A stretch of DNA of 64,000 bases from Guyanagaster necrorhizus (GCF_019112545.1 NW_025064881.1:1090591-1154590); one strand, 5' to 3'. Shown: positions 1 to 11,689, numbered from the stretch's first letter. Translations and numbers: made by a program. The notes: a model not told the origin generated them from the letters alone.

Positions 1-1297
1 AAATTATAACACCCACAGATCAGTACTGATAAGGGTGCTGGACTCTCAGAAGAGGGAGAGTTCAGATTCTATTTATAATCTATACTATATAAGGCTTGCT
101 GATTCCCATGTGGCTGCTTCAAGCTCACATTGTCACTGCTTAAACTGGCAGTCATACTGCTCTTTTTTATATATGTTCTGTTGTCAGGTCTGCTTAGCCT
201 TAGCCTAGTTGAGGTCATTCTGCTTTTTTGCTACATATATTTCTTCTTTGGTGAAATCTCTTGCATCTCTTTCTATTGCATCTGTGACTATTGATCCCTA
301 AAAGTCTCCTCTCTCACTTTCATAACCTGTGTCTCTATATTGAGAGGATATCAGGCTTGACTCTGAAATTGTGTAAAGCAAGTCATATCTAGAGTCCACA
401 GATAAAATGGATCAGATTCTTGGAGCCATTCTAGTGGTGTCAAGAGAGTTCTAAGCATGGTTTTTGATGCTATGCTCAATTGGGGCAGTGAAATAGTCAG
501 AGGATGGCTCATCATCAAAGAAGTCCTCAGAGAGATTCTCATTCTTATGGTCTGGGACTGAGAGCAGGACTCATGAGTTTCTGAACTCTATAAGATGATT
601 GTTCTGGTTTCTGCTGTTAGATCTGACTGATCTTAGAGAGTATCAGTGTTCCTTCTCTTCTTTCTGAGTGCTTCATGAATGCACTCTCCTAGGCTTGGTT
701 TGGAGTATGAGTCTGAGTGGAGACTGGAAGAAGACTCAGATAGAGAGAGGGATGTCATAGAAGGAGAGATTGAATGTGACATTGCATAGAATCTGTTGTA
801 TCTGTTGGAAAGCTTGGTAATGCCTGACTATCCATGCTACTACTGATTGTTGTCTATGGCAAAGCTGTATGATTGCCAGTAAGCCTAATAGCATTCCAAT
901 GATGGAAGCTAGAAGCTTGAAGAAGTTGTCAGTGAGATTGGAGATTGTAGTGGATGCTAGTGGCATTTGGTTTCTTTTATGCTTATTATATATAAGAAAA
1001 AAGAAGCTGTAAGCTTTGAGCTAATTATTAGATCTAGAGTTGTATGTGATCAAAATATGTGATAAACAGATGCTGTATTGTGTTTGTACAGTCACACCTG
1101 AGTCCACTATTATGCTTTATTGACTGTTGTGCTTCAAAACCATTGATGAGTAGGCTCAAAAGTGAAATAGTATAAATAAACTTTAGCTTAAAGCTGAGAA
1201 TACATCAGCAAGAGCTATCCTACTTATATACAACTGGTATAGACACTCTGACTAAGCATAAATAGAGGTTAATTGAATAAGAAAATAGAAAAATCAT
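1..1297. repeat. CpG-free decayed repeat-like DNA
   Basis: I read this stretch base by base and found no CG dinucleotide before position 1356, while TG and CA are abundant. Such loss is what long-term cytosine methylation and deamination leaves in fungal repeats. Short open frames on the minus strand (351-542 and 736-966, the second with a hydrophobic patch) match nothing I know and look incidental. It lies directly upstream of the left copia element, where that element's leader and 5' LTR should be, but I could not align it to the leader or LTR seen at 7415-7748. It may be a different, older repeat. Identity unknown. Confidence 0.55.
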
Positions 1298-4200
1298 AAT
1301 ATAAATAGCCAGTTCATATATAAAATTGACCCTCTTAAGGGCCTGGAAAATTATCCGACATGGAAAATCAAGATGATCGATATCCTAACCAATTTAGGAC
1401 TAATTGATTATGCAGATGGAAGCATTCCAGCCCCAGCAGACATGACACTGATGGCAGATTGGAAGAAGAGTGATAGGAAGGCTCTTTCAACAATAAGATT
1501 GCAGGTTTCAAATGGCCCACTGGTATATATTGCTGGTTCAAAGACTTCAGCAGAAGCCTGGAAAGCTCTGAAAGATATGTATGAGTCCAGAGAACTCATG
1601 GAAATTGTCCTTGTCAGAAGGAAATTCTTCAGAGCTCAGTGTGAAGAAGGAGAAAATATAGAGAAGCATATTAGGACTATGAGGTCCTATCAGAAGGAGC
1701 TGGCATCCCTTAAGCAGAAAGTTGAGAAGGAGGACTTCTCTATTACACTGCTTATATTACTATCAGAATTATGGAATTCATTCATCTCATCAGTGGATAC
1801 TGCTGACTTGAAAGATTCTTACAAGTTGATTTCCTAAATTCTTCAGAAAGACATCTGATTAAAGAAAAAGACTTCTGATCAGACCACAACACTTGCAGCA
1901 TATGGCAAGAAGTCCAATCTGAAAGTCACATATTACAGATGTGGAGAAACTGATCATATCAAGACAAATTGCCCAAATGGAAAGAAGAATTCTGAAAAGT
2001 CATGGAAAGGAAAGAGAAGAGGCCAGACTCAGGCATATGTTGCCAAATCAGACTCAGAAGAAGATGACTACACATTTTGTGCAACAGATGTTGCATTTAC
2101 TTCACTCTCAGGAGTATCATGGCTAAGGGACTCTGGCACTATCAGATATATAGTCAAAAATAGATTATATTTTTCTGACTATGTTGAGACTCCAGGACAT
2201 GAAGTTATTGATGTAGGCAAATCCAAAGGCTTAGAAAGAAGAACTGTCAAGATTAAAATGGTTGAAGAAGAAAAGATCACTCCAGTCATACTAAAGGAGT
2301 GTATCTACTGTTCTGACACACTATTCAATCTTATGTCACTAGAGCATATCACTGATGCTGAATTTGAACTCAAATTCAAAGAGTCTAGAATGAATATTAT
2401 CTCACCACATAGCAAGATAATTGGCCATAGAGATAAAATATCAAAGCTGTACAGCCTCAATATCATTGTTCCAGAAATAATCCAGACCCATGCTATGAAA
2501 TCAGTCTGATTATAGCAAAAGTGGCACAAAACATTAGGCCACTTAAATATGGGATTAGTAAAGAGACTATTTAGGAAGAAAATGGTCAAGGGGATGGACA
2601 TAGATGAGTCAGCCAAGCCTCAGACAGATTGTATAGCTTGCATAAAAGCCAAGCATTATACCAAGCCATTTCCACAGGAAGCAAAAAGAGACTATACTGA
2701 AATAGGGGAAATGACATTTTCAGATCTATGGAGGCCAGCCTGAACTCAGGGTATCCATGGTGAAAGGTATTATATAAGCTTCACAGATAAAAAATCCCAA
2801 AGGACAATGTTGTATTTTTTGAAGTCAAAGCAAGGTATGAAAATTTGAAAGAAGATCCAGCAGTATCAAAAATACATCAAAGTCCACAAAGGGAAGGATC
2901 TGAAGTTTATGAGGATTGATAATGGAAAGGAATATGTCAATAAAGAGGTAAAGAAATATCTCCAGGACAATGGCATACAGTTGGAGTTGACTGCAGCATA
3001 TTTTCTATCTTAAAACAGAGTTCCTGAGAGAATAAATTGGACTCTTGTGGAGCATGCATGCACCATGCTAGAAGAACATCACTTACTGAAGTTTTTATGG
3101 CCTGAGGCAGTGGCATATGCCATATATTTAAAGAACTGATCACCAACCAGGGCTATCAAAAATGATCTAACCCTAGAAGAAGTGTTTCAGAGCATGAAAC
3201 CAGATATTTCAGCACTTCAGAAATTCAGAGTAAAGTGCTGGGTGTTGTAACAAGATAACAAGAGGTCAAAACTGGACCCAAAGTCAAGGGAATTTATTTT
3301 TACAGGTCTTACAGATGAATCCAGGGCCTGGAGATATTACAACCCTCAAACTAGACAGATTCAGACCTCAAAAAATGTTATATTCCCTGAAAGCAACACT
3401 ACAGAGTCTATAGACACTGACTATATAGTCTCCCACTCTTCATTGCTCAAGAGGGAGTCAGAAAGCAAAGTCGAGCAGACTCAGGATAGAAATGATGGCA
3501 TTTCAGATGATTCTATGGATGACAGAAATGCTGAATCAAAAGGGAAAACAGCCTCTGATATATCATTGATCAAATCAAAGTTCCCAATATAGCATGAGAA
3601 AGTGATCAAGCCATGTGACAAATCAGCCCAGATTGCATCAAAGACTCAACTGAGTTACTGGACACTCCATAACCTAAGTGCATGAGCTGTGAAAACATTG
3701 GAACAACAGAGTACCTCAGAAGAATCATCTTTGAAAGCCACAAATATTGCAATAGACTATGCATACATTGGAGAAACTGCAGACAACTTCAGTGATGAGC
3801 CATTAAGCTTTGAAAAAGCCAAGACAAGGCCAGACTGGCATCATTGGAAGAAAACAATAGATGAAAAATACAATCTATTGACTTTCCTAGGCACATGGCA
3901 GCTGGAAGAATTACTCAAAGACAGATCACTTGTGGATTACAAGTGGACTTACAGATTGAAAAGGAATGGTGATGAGAAAATCATCAGGTACAAGGCCAGA
4001 CTTGTTGCAAAAGGATTTTCACAGGTACTCAGCATTGATTTCTTAGAGATATATGCACCCATTGTCAGGCTGGACACATTTCATCTACTTATAGCAACTG
4101 CCACTCAAAGAAACCTAATCATTCATAAAATGGATGTTGTTGGAGCTTACTTAAATGGTAAACTCAATGAATCTATTTACATGGTACAGCCACCTGAATA

Positions 4201-4860
4201 TTCAGGTGAGAGTGGAAAAGTGGCACACCTCAAATTAATGTTGTATGGACTCAAGTAATCTGGCTGAGTTTGGAATGACAAATTAAATGCTACATTTTTG
4301 GGACTTGAATACATCAGATTGATCAGTGATCAATGTGTGTACATCAGACAAATGAGTTCTGGTCCCATAATCATAGCTGTACATGTCAATGACATAACAT
4401 TGCTTGCCCCAGATGATGAAATCATGTCTAAAATGAAAGAAGAGCTTAAGAAGAAGCTAAATGTCACAGACATGAGAGAGATTCAATATATATTGGGCAT
4501 AAAGATAGACAGGAATAAGGACAAGAGCACTATCACTCTATTCCAGAAGGCATATATTCTCAAAGTACTTGAGCAAATGAGCATGAATGACTGTAAACCA
4601 GTCAAAATACCTATGGACCTGAATGTATGGCTAGAGAAAATTCCAACAGAAGACCCATGAGGTGTTAACACAGCTACCAGATAATATTACCATACCAGTG
4701 TCAGATCACTAATGTATGTAGCCAATAGCTTCAAACAAAGTCAAAGTTTAGCACTGCACATTAGAGAAGAACTTAGCAGATATATTCAATAAAGGCCTAC
4801 CAAGACCATTACATGAGTATCTATCTGCAGGTATTCTAGGAACTTGGAATTGAGGGGGAG
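1298..4860 (+). mobile_element. Decayed Ty1/copia element, internal region (left copy)
   Basis: The order is that of a copia polyprotein: Gag from about 1373, a damaged CCHC knuckle near 1935 (first Cys replaced by Tyr), a protease-like DSG at about 2130, the GAG-pre-integrase segment 2510-2740, integrase 2740-3400 with several in-frame stops, and reverse transcriptase 3830-4660. The RT active site, normally YVDD, reads HVND at about 4382-4393. An RNase H domain is not recognisable between 4700 and the polypurine tract, so the element looks deleted there too. The leader and 5' LTR are missing; recognisable sequence begins near 1298. CG dinucleotides are almost absent. Positions 1345-3761 are mirrored at 4997-7413. 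Non-functional remnant. Confidence 0.9.
4852..4860 (+). other. Polypurine tract of left copia element
   Basis: GAGGGGGAG sits immediately before the TGTTGGG start of the 3' LTR, where the plus-strand primer of a copia element is expected. Confidence 0.8.
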
Positions 4861-4996
4861 TGTTGGGATAGCAATCCCAAGCAAGTACAAGAATATACTC
4901 AAAGATACAATAGCAGTCAGTGGCAGCTGACTTGGATCATGATCTGGACTTATTTAGTATTTCATAGAAAGATCTTGAAGTAATACAAAATGTATT
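4861..4996 (+). repeat. 3' LTR of left copia element, first 136 nt
   Basis: It starts TGTTGGGATAGCAATCCC and matches the first 136 positions of the minus-strand LTR at 7541-7748. Where that LTR has CG this copy usually has CA or TG, so it is CpG-decayed. The sequence stops abruptly after ...AATGTATT, where the inverted second element begins. The remaining LTR positions are found at 7749-7819. Confidence 0.88.
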
Positions 4997-7540
4997 CATA
5001 GTCTATTGCAATATTTGTGGCTTTCAAAGATGATTCTTCTGAGGTACTCTGTTGTTCCAATGTTTTCACAGCTCATGCACTTAGGTTATGGAGTGTCCAG
5101 TAACTCAGTTGAGTCTTTGATGCAATCTGGGCTGATTTGTCACATGGCTTGATCACTTTCTCATGCTATATTGGGAACTTTGATTTGATCAATGATATAT
5201 CAGAGGCTGTTTTCCCTTTTGATTCAGCATTTCTGTCATCCATAGAATCATCTGAAATGCCATCATTTCTATCCTGAGTCTGCTCGACTTTGCTTTCTGA
5301 CTCCCTCTTGAGCAATGAAGAGTGGGAGACTATATAGTCAGTGTCTATAGACTCTGTAGTGTTGCTTTCAGGGAATATAACATTTTTTGAGGTCTGAATC
5401 TGTCTAGTTTGAGGGTTGTAATATCTCCAGGCCCTGGATTCATCTGTAAGACCTGTAAAAATAAATTCCCTTGACTTTGGGTCCAGTTTTGACCTCTTGT
5501 TATCTTGTTACAACACCCAGCACTTTACTCTGAATTTCTGAAGTGCTGAAATATCTGGTTTCATGCTCTGAAACACTTCTTCTAGGGTTAGATCATTTTT
5601 GATAGCCCTGGTTGGTGATCAGTTCTTTAAATATATGGCATATGCCACTGCCTCAGGCCATAAAAACTTCAGTAAGTGATGTTCTTCTAGCATGGTGCAT
5701 GCATGCTCCACAAGAGTCCAATTTATTCTCTCAGGAACTCTGTTTTAAGATAGAAAATATGCTGCAGTCAACTCCAACTGTATGCCATTGTCCTGGAGAT
5801 ATTTCTTTACCTCTTTATTGACATATTCCTTTCCATTATCAATCCTCATAAACTTCAGATCCTTCCCTTTGTGGACTTTGATGTATTTTTGATACTGCTG
5901 GATCTTCTTTCAAATTTTCATACCTTGCTTTGACTTCAAAAAATACAACATTGTCCTTTGGGATTTTTTATCTGTGAAGCTTATATAATACCTTTCACCA
6001 TGGATACCCTGAGTTCAGGCTGGCCTCCATAGATCTGAAAATGTCATTTCCCCTATTTCAGTATAGTCTCTTTTTGCTTCCTGTGGAAATGGCTTGGTAT
6101 AATGCTTGGCTTTTATGCAAGCTATACAATCTGTCTGAGGCTTGGCTGACTCATCTATGTCCATCCCCTTGACCATTTTCTTCCTAAATAGTCTCTTTAC
6201 TAATCCCATATTTAAGTGGCCTAATGTTTTGTGCCACTTTTGCTATAATCAGACTGATTTCATAGCATGGGTCTGGATTATTTCTGGAACAATGATATTG
6301 AGGCTGTACAGCTTTGATATTTTATCTCTATGGCCAATTATCTTGCTATGTGGTGAGATAATATTCATTCTAGACTCTTTGAATTTGAGTTCAAATTCAG
6401 CATCAGTGATATGCTCTAGTGACATAAGATTGAATAGTGTGTCAGAACAGTAGATACACTCCTTTAGTATGACTGGAGTGATCTTTTCTTCTTCAACCAT
6501 TTTAATCTTGACAGTTCTTCTTTCTAAGCCTTTGGATTTGCCTACATCAATAACTTCATGTCCTGGAGTCTCAACATAGTCAGAAAAATATAATCTATTT
6601 TTGACTATATATCTGATAGTGCCAGAGTCCCTTAGCCATGATACTCCTGAGAGTGAAGTAAATGCAACATCTGTTGCACAAAATGTGTAGTCATCTTCTT
6701 CTGAGTCTGATTTGGCAACATATGCCTGAGTCTGGCCTCTTCTCTTTCCTTTCCATGACTTTTCAGAATTCTTCTTTCCATTTGGGCAATTTGTCTTGAT
6801 ATGATCAGTTTCTCCACATCTGTAATATGTGACTTTCAGATTGGACTTCTTGCCATATGCTGCAAGTGTTGTGGTCTGATCAGAAGTCTTTTTCTTTAAT
6901 CAGATGTCTTTCTGAAGAATTTAGGAAATCAACTTGTAAGAATCTTTCAAGTCAGCAGTATCCACTGATGAGATGAATGAATTCCATAATTCTGATAGTA
7001 ATATAAGCAGTGTAATAGAGAAGTCCTCCTTCTCAACTTTCTGCTTAAGGGATGCCAGCTCCTTCTGATAGGACCTCATAGTCCTAATATGCTTCTCTAT
7101 ATTTTCTCCTTCTTCACACTGAGCTCTGAAGAATTTCCTTCTGACAAGGACAATTTCCATGAGTTCTCTGGACTCATACATATCTTTCAGAGCTTTCCAG
7201 GCTTCTGCTGAAGTCTTTGAACCAGCAATATATACCAGTGGGCCATTTGAAACCTGCAATCTTATTGTTGAAAGAGCCTTCCTATCACTCTTCTTCCAAT
7301 CTGCCATCAGTGTCATGTCTGCTGGGGCTGGAATGCTTCCATCTGCATAATCAATTAGTCCTAAATTGGTTAGGATATCGATCATCTTGATTTTCCATGT
7401 CGGATAATTTTCCGGGCCCTTATGGGGGTCAATTCTATACATGGACTGGCTATCCATGTGGTTCTACATGTGTACATAAAGTACGAAAGGGTGCAAAGTG
7501 AGTAGCAATGTAAGTTCAGTTATGGCTGGGGCCCATAACC
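4997..7540 (-). mobile_element. Partial copia element inverted inside the left 3' LTR
   Basis: On the minus strand this segment runs from a leader (7540 down to about 7415) through Gag (ATG at 7457, with an N-terminus absent from the left copy) and on to about residue 20 of the RT-side open frame, where it ends at 4997. It lacks RT, polypurine tract and 3' LTR. From 7413 inward it is the mirror image of the left copy and shares its CpG loss and stop codons. From 7414 outward it is CpG-rich and intact looking. It is therefore a composite of a young 5' end joined to an old, decayed internal region. Confidence 0.85.
7528..7540 (-). other. Primer-binding site, initiator tRNA-Met anticodon-arm type
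   Basis: Directly after the LTR end on the minus strand the sequence reads GGTTATGGGCCCC. It is complementary to the anticodon-arm part of an initiator tRNA-Met (CAT flanked by GGGC and AACC). Drosophila copia and some relatives prime from such an internal tRNA fragment. Assigned by inspection only. Confidence 0.6.
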
Positions 7541-7748
7541 TGTTGTAAGTAGAGAGCAGAGTAATGTACAGAGGATTATGATCAGCCTCTCGAGAGAGAG
7601 ACGTTCTACTTAAATACATTTTGTATTACTTCGAGATCTTTCTATGAGATACTAAATAAGTCCAGATCACGATCCAAGTCAGCTGCCACTGATTGGCATC
7701 GTATCTTCGAGTACATTCTCGTACTCGCTCGGGATTGCTATCCCAACA
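7541..7748 (-). repeat. Intact 5' LTR of the inverted copia copy (208 bp)
   Basis: The segment begins TGTTG and ends CAACA on either strand, the canonical TG...CA termini. It retains many CG dinucleotides in the same places where the left 3' LTR has CA or TG. It is the only CpG-intact full LTR here. As a 5' LTR on the minus strand it should drive transcription leftward through the inverted repeat. No flanking target-site duplication is visible because its outer side abuts the other half of the broken LTR. Confidence 0.88.
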
Positions 7749-7819
7749 AAGTAGAATGTCTCTCTCTCGAGAGGCTAATTCTAATCCTCTGTACATTACT
7801 CTGCTCTCTACTTACAACA
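7749..7819 (+). repeat. 3' LTR of left copia element, last 71 nt
   Basis: It matches LTR positions 138-208 and ends in ...TACTTACAACA. With 4861-4996 it rebuilds one LTR with a single position missing, so the material at 4997-7748 was inserted into this LTR. No 5-bp target duplication brackets the insertion. Confidence 0.85.
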
Positions 7820-9025
7820 TCTTCACACATAAATGGTGCGTTACCATTACCTTATTGTGACTTGGAGAAAAAAGACCTGAAGAGAAATTCGATAAGACTC
7901 TTGATAGAGAGAGATGGCAAATTTGCCTACGGGATGTCCAATCCTTTGATTTCATTGTATCATTGGCCCGGTCCACTGTCCGGTTGCAGTTAGGCAGTTC
8001 ATCCTACTGTGTGTTATACTGCTATTGAAGGTCGAGAACTGCTAAGCCCGCGTTCATCTACTATTTAAGCTCTGGGTTCTGAGGGCAGATCGTTTAGAAT
8101 ACAAAGGAAGTCTTTGACTGTGCGAAGAGCTGGAATGTTATCGGGACCTGCGAATGACGGGCTCGTGCATGCTAGATACCACCCTGAGAAAGTACACAGG
8201 TGTTCCGAAGTCACTCGTCAGGCGCATCTGGCACGGTATCACCTGGTCCTGGATAACGTTGTTCATGGAAAAGAAACAGTGAATGGTAAGATAGGGCGGG
8301 TCAGATAGTGCGACGTGCAACAACAGACTGGCCGACGAGGTAATAGTCATTGGTGAAGCGTCAAAGGGCCGCCCTCGAAGAAGACACAGACAGAGTTCAG
8401 ATTGGAAGGAAAATTGAAGACCATGGCGGTCATTAGGCAGGTGGTACTTGCTGTAAATATCGATCTCTGACGACGCGTGTGGAACAAGCTGGCTTCAATG
8501 GACCTTCAATGATTCAACAATTACCAAGTACAATCGGGATGAAAGCGGTAGAGAAAGCAAGTTAGTATGGAGGAATTGGTCATATATTCGCGGATTTCAA
8601 GACTTGATAGAGAAACGAAGGGCAAGCTTGAATTTCAACCTTGAAGGGCGCAGTGAGGGAGTCGAAAGGAAACAGAAAAAGACAGACACAAACATGTATT
8701 TGCAATTAGCACTTGGACCCGTTGCTCCGTCATCAAATCGCCTTTGATGAGCCAAATGCGAATATCTGAACTCACTTCTTATCGAGAGCAACAGCTCTCC
8801 GAGGGATCGTGACAATTTCCAGTGGGATATCAAATCTACTACATACTACGGCAAGCGATGGGTGGTGAATGGAAAACAAGGGTAAGGATGATCATTTTTG
8901 TACTCCAATGCTAATCCCTTCGAAAGTCCAACATAGAAGGACCGACAATCTCTTAACATGGAATGCTCGACCATATTCTTCTTCATTTTCTCCACTTAAT
9001 TTCCAAAGGAATCTAATGGACTACA
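7820..9025. other. Intergenic, nothing recognised
   Basis: Normal CG content resumes here. Short frames at 8114-8308 (plus) and 8597-8833 (minus) have no recognisable domain or convincing splice context. Confidence 0.4.
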
Positions 9026-9967
9026 TCAGCCAACGGCAATATCCATTCTTTTATTCCTTACCTCTGAAATACGCCTATCGACTTCCGTCGCCAGTAACTG
9101 CGCGAGCCTGTGGATATGACTAGAGGCAGCCTTGATCCATGCGTCTGTGTTGCGTTCCCTGATGCTCGCTAGGATGGCTTCACGAATAATACCATCATCA
9201 AATGCTACCTGCGGTCGGGGGTCTACCAGCATCTTCTCCTTCACCGGTTGGAGATACGAATTAATCAACCAACGATACGAATAGAATTCATCATTCGTCG
9301 GGACTTTGGGCAAACTTTTCGAACATCGTTGGCGCCTGGGGATATTCTGCAGAATTTCAGATTGTTCCTCTGCAAGCCAAGACATCCACTGAATTTGGGT
9401 GGCCTCCCCACAGAGCTTGTGGTAATTGAGGAGACGCTGAAGATGACGGGCACTGATGCCATCCAGCTCCTTGACGTCTCCATCAAGAGGTATACCAAGA
9501 GAATTCCTGGCTGCTGTCTCTCCCAACTCCTTCCATCCGTGGGCGACGGCCACAGCAAAGACCCGCAACGGCTGCTGTTTGATGTGAGGAGACGCAATCA
9601 CGGTCTGGATGAAACGCTCGAAGGCATGGTCCATACAGTACTTGTCAAGCGCCGTGCCTACCGCCGACAATTGTTCGACGCTTGTAAGTTCGGGAGTGTT
9701 GTACGGATAGCAGAAGATGAGGACGTGTCTGAATGTGGTGCTGTCCTCATTCGCCTCGAGCACAGGAAGACTGTCTTTTTCCTCTGTATGGTGGTTCCCG
9801 TCCAACGCATGTCGAAAGAAAGATGAAGGAGATCTGAACAACAGAAGTGCTCTGTGGACAAAGAAGTCGACGTTGTCAGACGTGCGGATTACCAGATCTG
9901 CGAGATCAGAAGCATCGTTGAAGGGTGGCTCGGCAATGGCTATGGGAGACTCTTCGATGATGCTCAT
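9026..9967 (-). CDS. BTB/POZ domain protein
   Basis: A single-exon frame of 313 aa. Residues 20-125 are a BTB/POZ fold of the basidiomycete type: DLVIRTSDNVDFFVHRALL, then FRSPSSFFRHAL, and the FCYP segment near residue 85. BTB domains mediate dimerisation, often with Cullin-3 or in transcription factors; the C-terminal 190 residues are helical and unassigned, so the partner is unknown. It is the best-preserved of three related sequences in this cluster, and its C-terminus (EVDRRISEV) aligns with the end of the neighbour at 10518. Start chosen as the first ATG before the BTB fold. A 192-aa antisense frame across it is a shadow. Confidence 0.85.
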   Translation of the reverse strand: MSIIEESPIAIAEPPFNDASDLADLVIRTSDNVDFFVHRALLLFRSPSSFFRHALDGNHHTEEKDSLPVLEANEDSTTFRHVLIFCYPYNTPELTSVEQLSAVGTALDKYCMDHAFERFIQTVIASPHIKQQPLRVFAVAVAHGWKELGETAARNSLGIPLDGDVKELDGISARHLQRLLNYHKLCGEATQIQWMSWLAEEQSEILQNIPRRQRCSKSLPKVPTNDEFYSYRWLINSYLQPVKEKMLVDPRPQVAFDDGIIREAILASIRERNTDAWIKAASSHIHRLAQLLATEVDRRISEVRNKRMDIAVG

Positions 9968-10517
9968 GGTTGGTGATAGACGCCTGCCTACACAGAGATA
10001 AGAGTCTACTCGTGACTTAGGCGCCTATGTCGCTGGAAGTTTGACTGCATTCGGAGAATTCTTCTCAAGGCATCTTCGCCCACTCGTACGTCATGCTCTT
10101 TAATCCTCTAGAAACTTTCCACTGATGCAATCTTAGAGGACACCCCGTAGAGTCCTAAATCCCGCTCCAGATTCTGTCCTCGTGGCAACGTCGACATTGA
10201 TCTTAACCTGTTGTTCCCTAAGCTAACTTGAAAACGCCATATCCCAGGAGCAGCAGCTATTCGCTTAGAAAGGTCTTAACAACGCCAATGACTCAATGAT
10301 TCATGTCTTCCTTTCTCTTTGGTAGACCACCTCTTCTGTAGCTCCGTTATCTTCACCTTCACACTCTCCTTCGTTGGAAACGAAACACTCGAAGTATTGG
10401 GAACGTTTTCTACACCAACAAGAGAAGAAATGACATACGGCAATTTCGCTTTCCCTCGGTCAGGGTCACTATCATTCCGATTCATAAGCTACACGGGTAT
10501 GCGCGTGCCTCTGCACC

Positions 10518-11579
10518 TCATTTCGTCCACTTGATATCCAAAAGAACCTAGCAGACAGTGTTGGCAATAGGGGAGATAACGCTGCCTGACTCACCTCAGA
10601 GGTTCGCCTATCAATTTCTTTCGCCAAAAGCTTTGCAAATGTTTGGATCTCGTTGACAGCGATGTCTTTCCAACCCTTGATTTTGCATTGCTCTGCGCTC
10701 TTCAAAACCGCCCAATTGATGATTTTGTCGTCCATGGAGGTTTCGGGACGAGGCGTATCGCGCAGCTTCTGCGAAACCTCTCGGATTAATCGAATATCCT
10801 GTGATGGACATCCACTCTCCTTTCACCATTTGTATCCCTAATTCTCACTTCGGTCGTGTTTGAACAAAGCATATGGGACGTTTAAGATAGACCGCGTCTC
10901 TCAAAACCATCCAAAACAATATCTCCTGTGTGTCGAGATTAACTTGGGCGGCGTCACTGCACTTCCTGTGGTAGTCTCGCAGGATGACGTATTGCAACGC
11001 CGGTATGCCGTTCAGCTCTTCGATTGCCACCTCTTTGGTCAAGGGAATGAAAAGTATGTTCTTCGCGGCTGCTTCGCCCAATTTTCTCCACCCATTACGA
11101 AATGCTAGGACAAACAGTCGTAGGGCTTGTTCCCTCATGAGGGACGACACGATCACCGTCTTCTCGAAGCGCCCGATTGCATAATCCACGCAGTACTTTT
11201 TAAGAGCGACGCCCACTGCCGAAACATCTTCGATGCTTTCGATCTCGACGGGACGCTCATTGGGGTAAAAGAGAAGGAGGATGTATCTGAACGTAGCGCT
11301 GTTATCTTCCACTCGTAACACAGGAAGACCGTCCCTTTCCTCTGTGTGCCGACTACTCTGCAAAGCGTGACGGAAGAACGACCATGGGGATCGCAACGAT
11401 AGCAGCCCGCTGAGGACGAGGTCGTCGACGTTGTCAGATGTGCGGATCACTAGATCGACGCTATCATTGGGATCGTTGAAAGGGTTGCTTGTGCGTCGGT
11501 GTCCATTTGCTGGTGATAGTAGGCAATCAAAGAAATGTCGGCTTGCTCCTTCATGCCTCGTGGAATAGGCTTGTGTCAT
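10518..11579 (-). CDS. BTB/POZ domain protein, paralogue with one unresolved junction
   Basis: The N-terminal exon (11579 to about 10850) carries the BTB fold (DLVIRTSDNVDDL, SPWSFFRHAL, LLFYPNERP). The C-terminal exon (about 10790-10595) carries AKEIDRRTSEV, then a clean 47-nt GTGAGT...CTAG intron at 10548-10594 and a last exon ending at 10518. Frames and alignment to the gene at 9026 support one gene. The join near 10790-10845 fails, however: the obvious GTGAGA donor is out of phase with the CATCACAG acceptor, and the in-phase alternative gives a 34-nt intron. It is either an unusual donor, a frameshift or an assembly error, so the gene may be broken. Confidence 0.65.
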
Positions 11580-11689
11580 CGTAACTGATTGGCTGGGCAG
11601 GGCAAATAAAGGATCGACGGTTCGTTAGGCGCCCGGGCCGAAACTCTTAAATCTGTGAATACAAATTGCGAAGAGCATGTATCCTGCAC

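Larger units (their letters stand above)
1345..7413. repeat. Large inverted repeat, two arms of about 2.4 kb
   Basis: The left arm 1345-3761 and right arm 4997-7413 are reverse complements. Every paired feature obeys the rule that left plus right coordinate equals 8758, so there are no indels between the arms. All translated segments compared, and several stretches compared base by base, are identical including shared stop codons. The spacer is 3762-4996 (1,235 nt) and holds the RT region and the start of the left 3' LTR. The first mismatch on the outer side is 1344 (T) against 7414 (C on the minus strand), a CpG to TpG change. Confidence 0.9.

Noticed and set aside
1..1297. 5' LTR and leader of the left copia element
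   Set aside because: No alignable match to the LTR at 7541-7748 even allowing CpG to TpG changes; homology starts only near 1298.
9248..9826. 192-aa plus-strand open frame
   Set aside because: Antisense to the intact BTB gene, no domain and no splice context.
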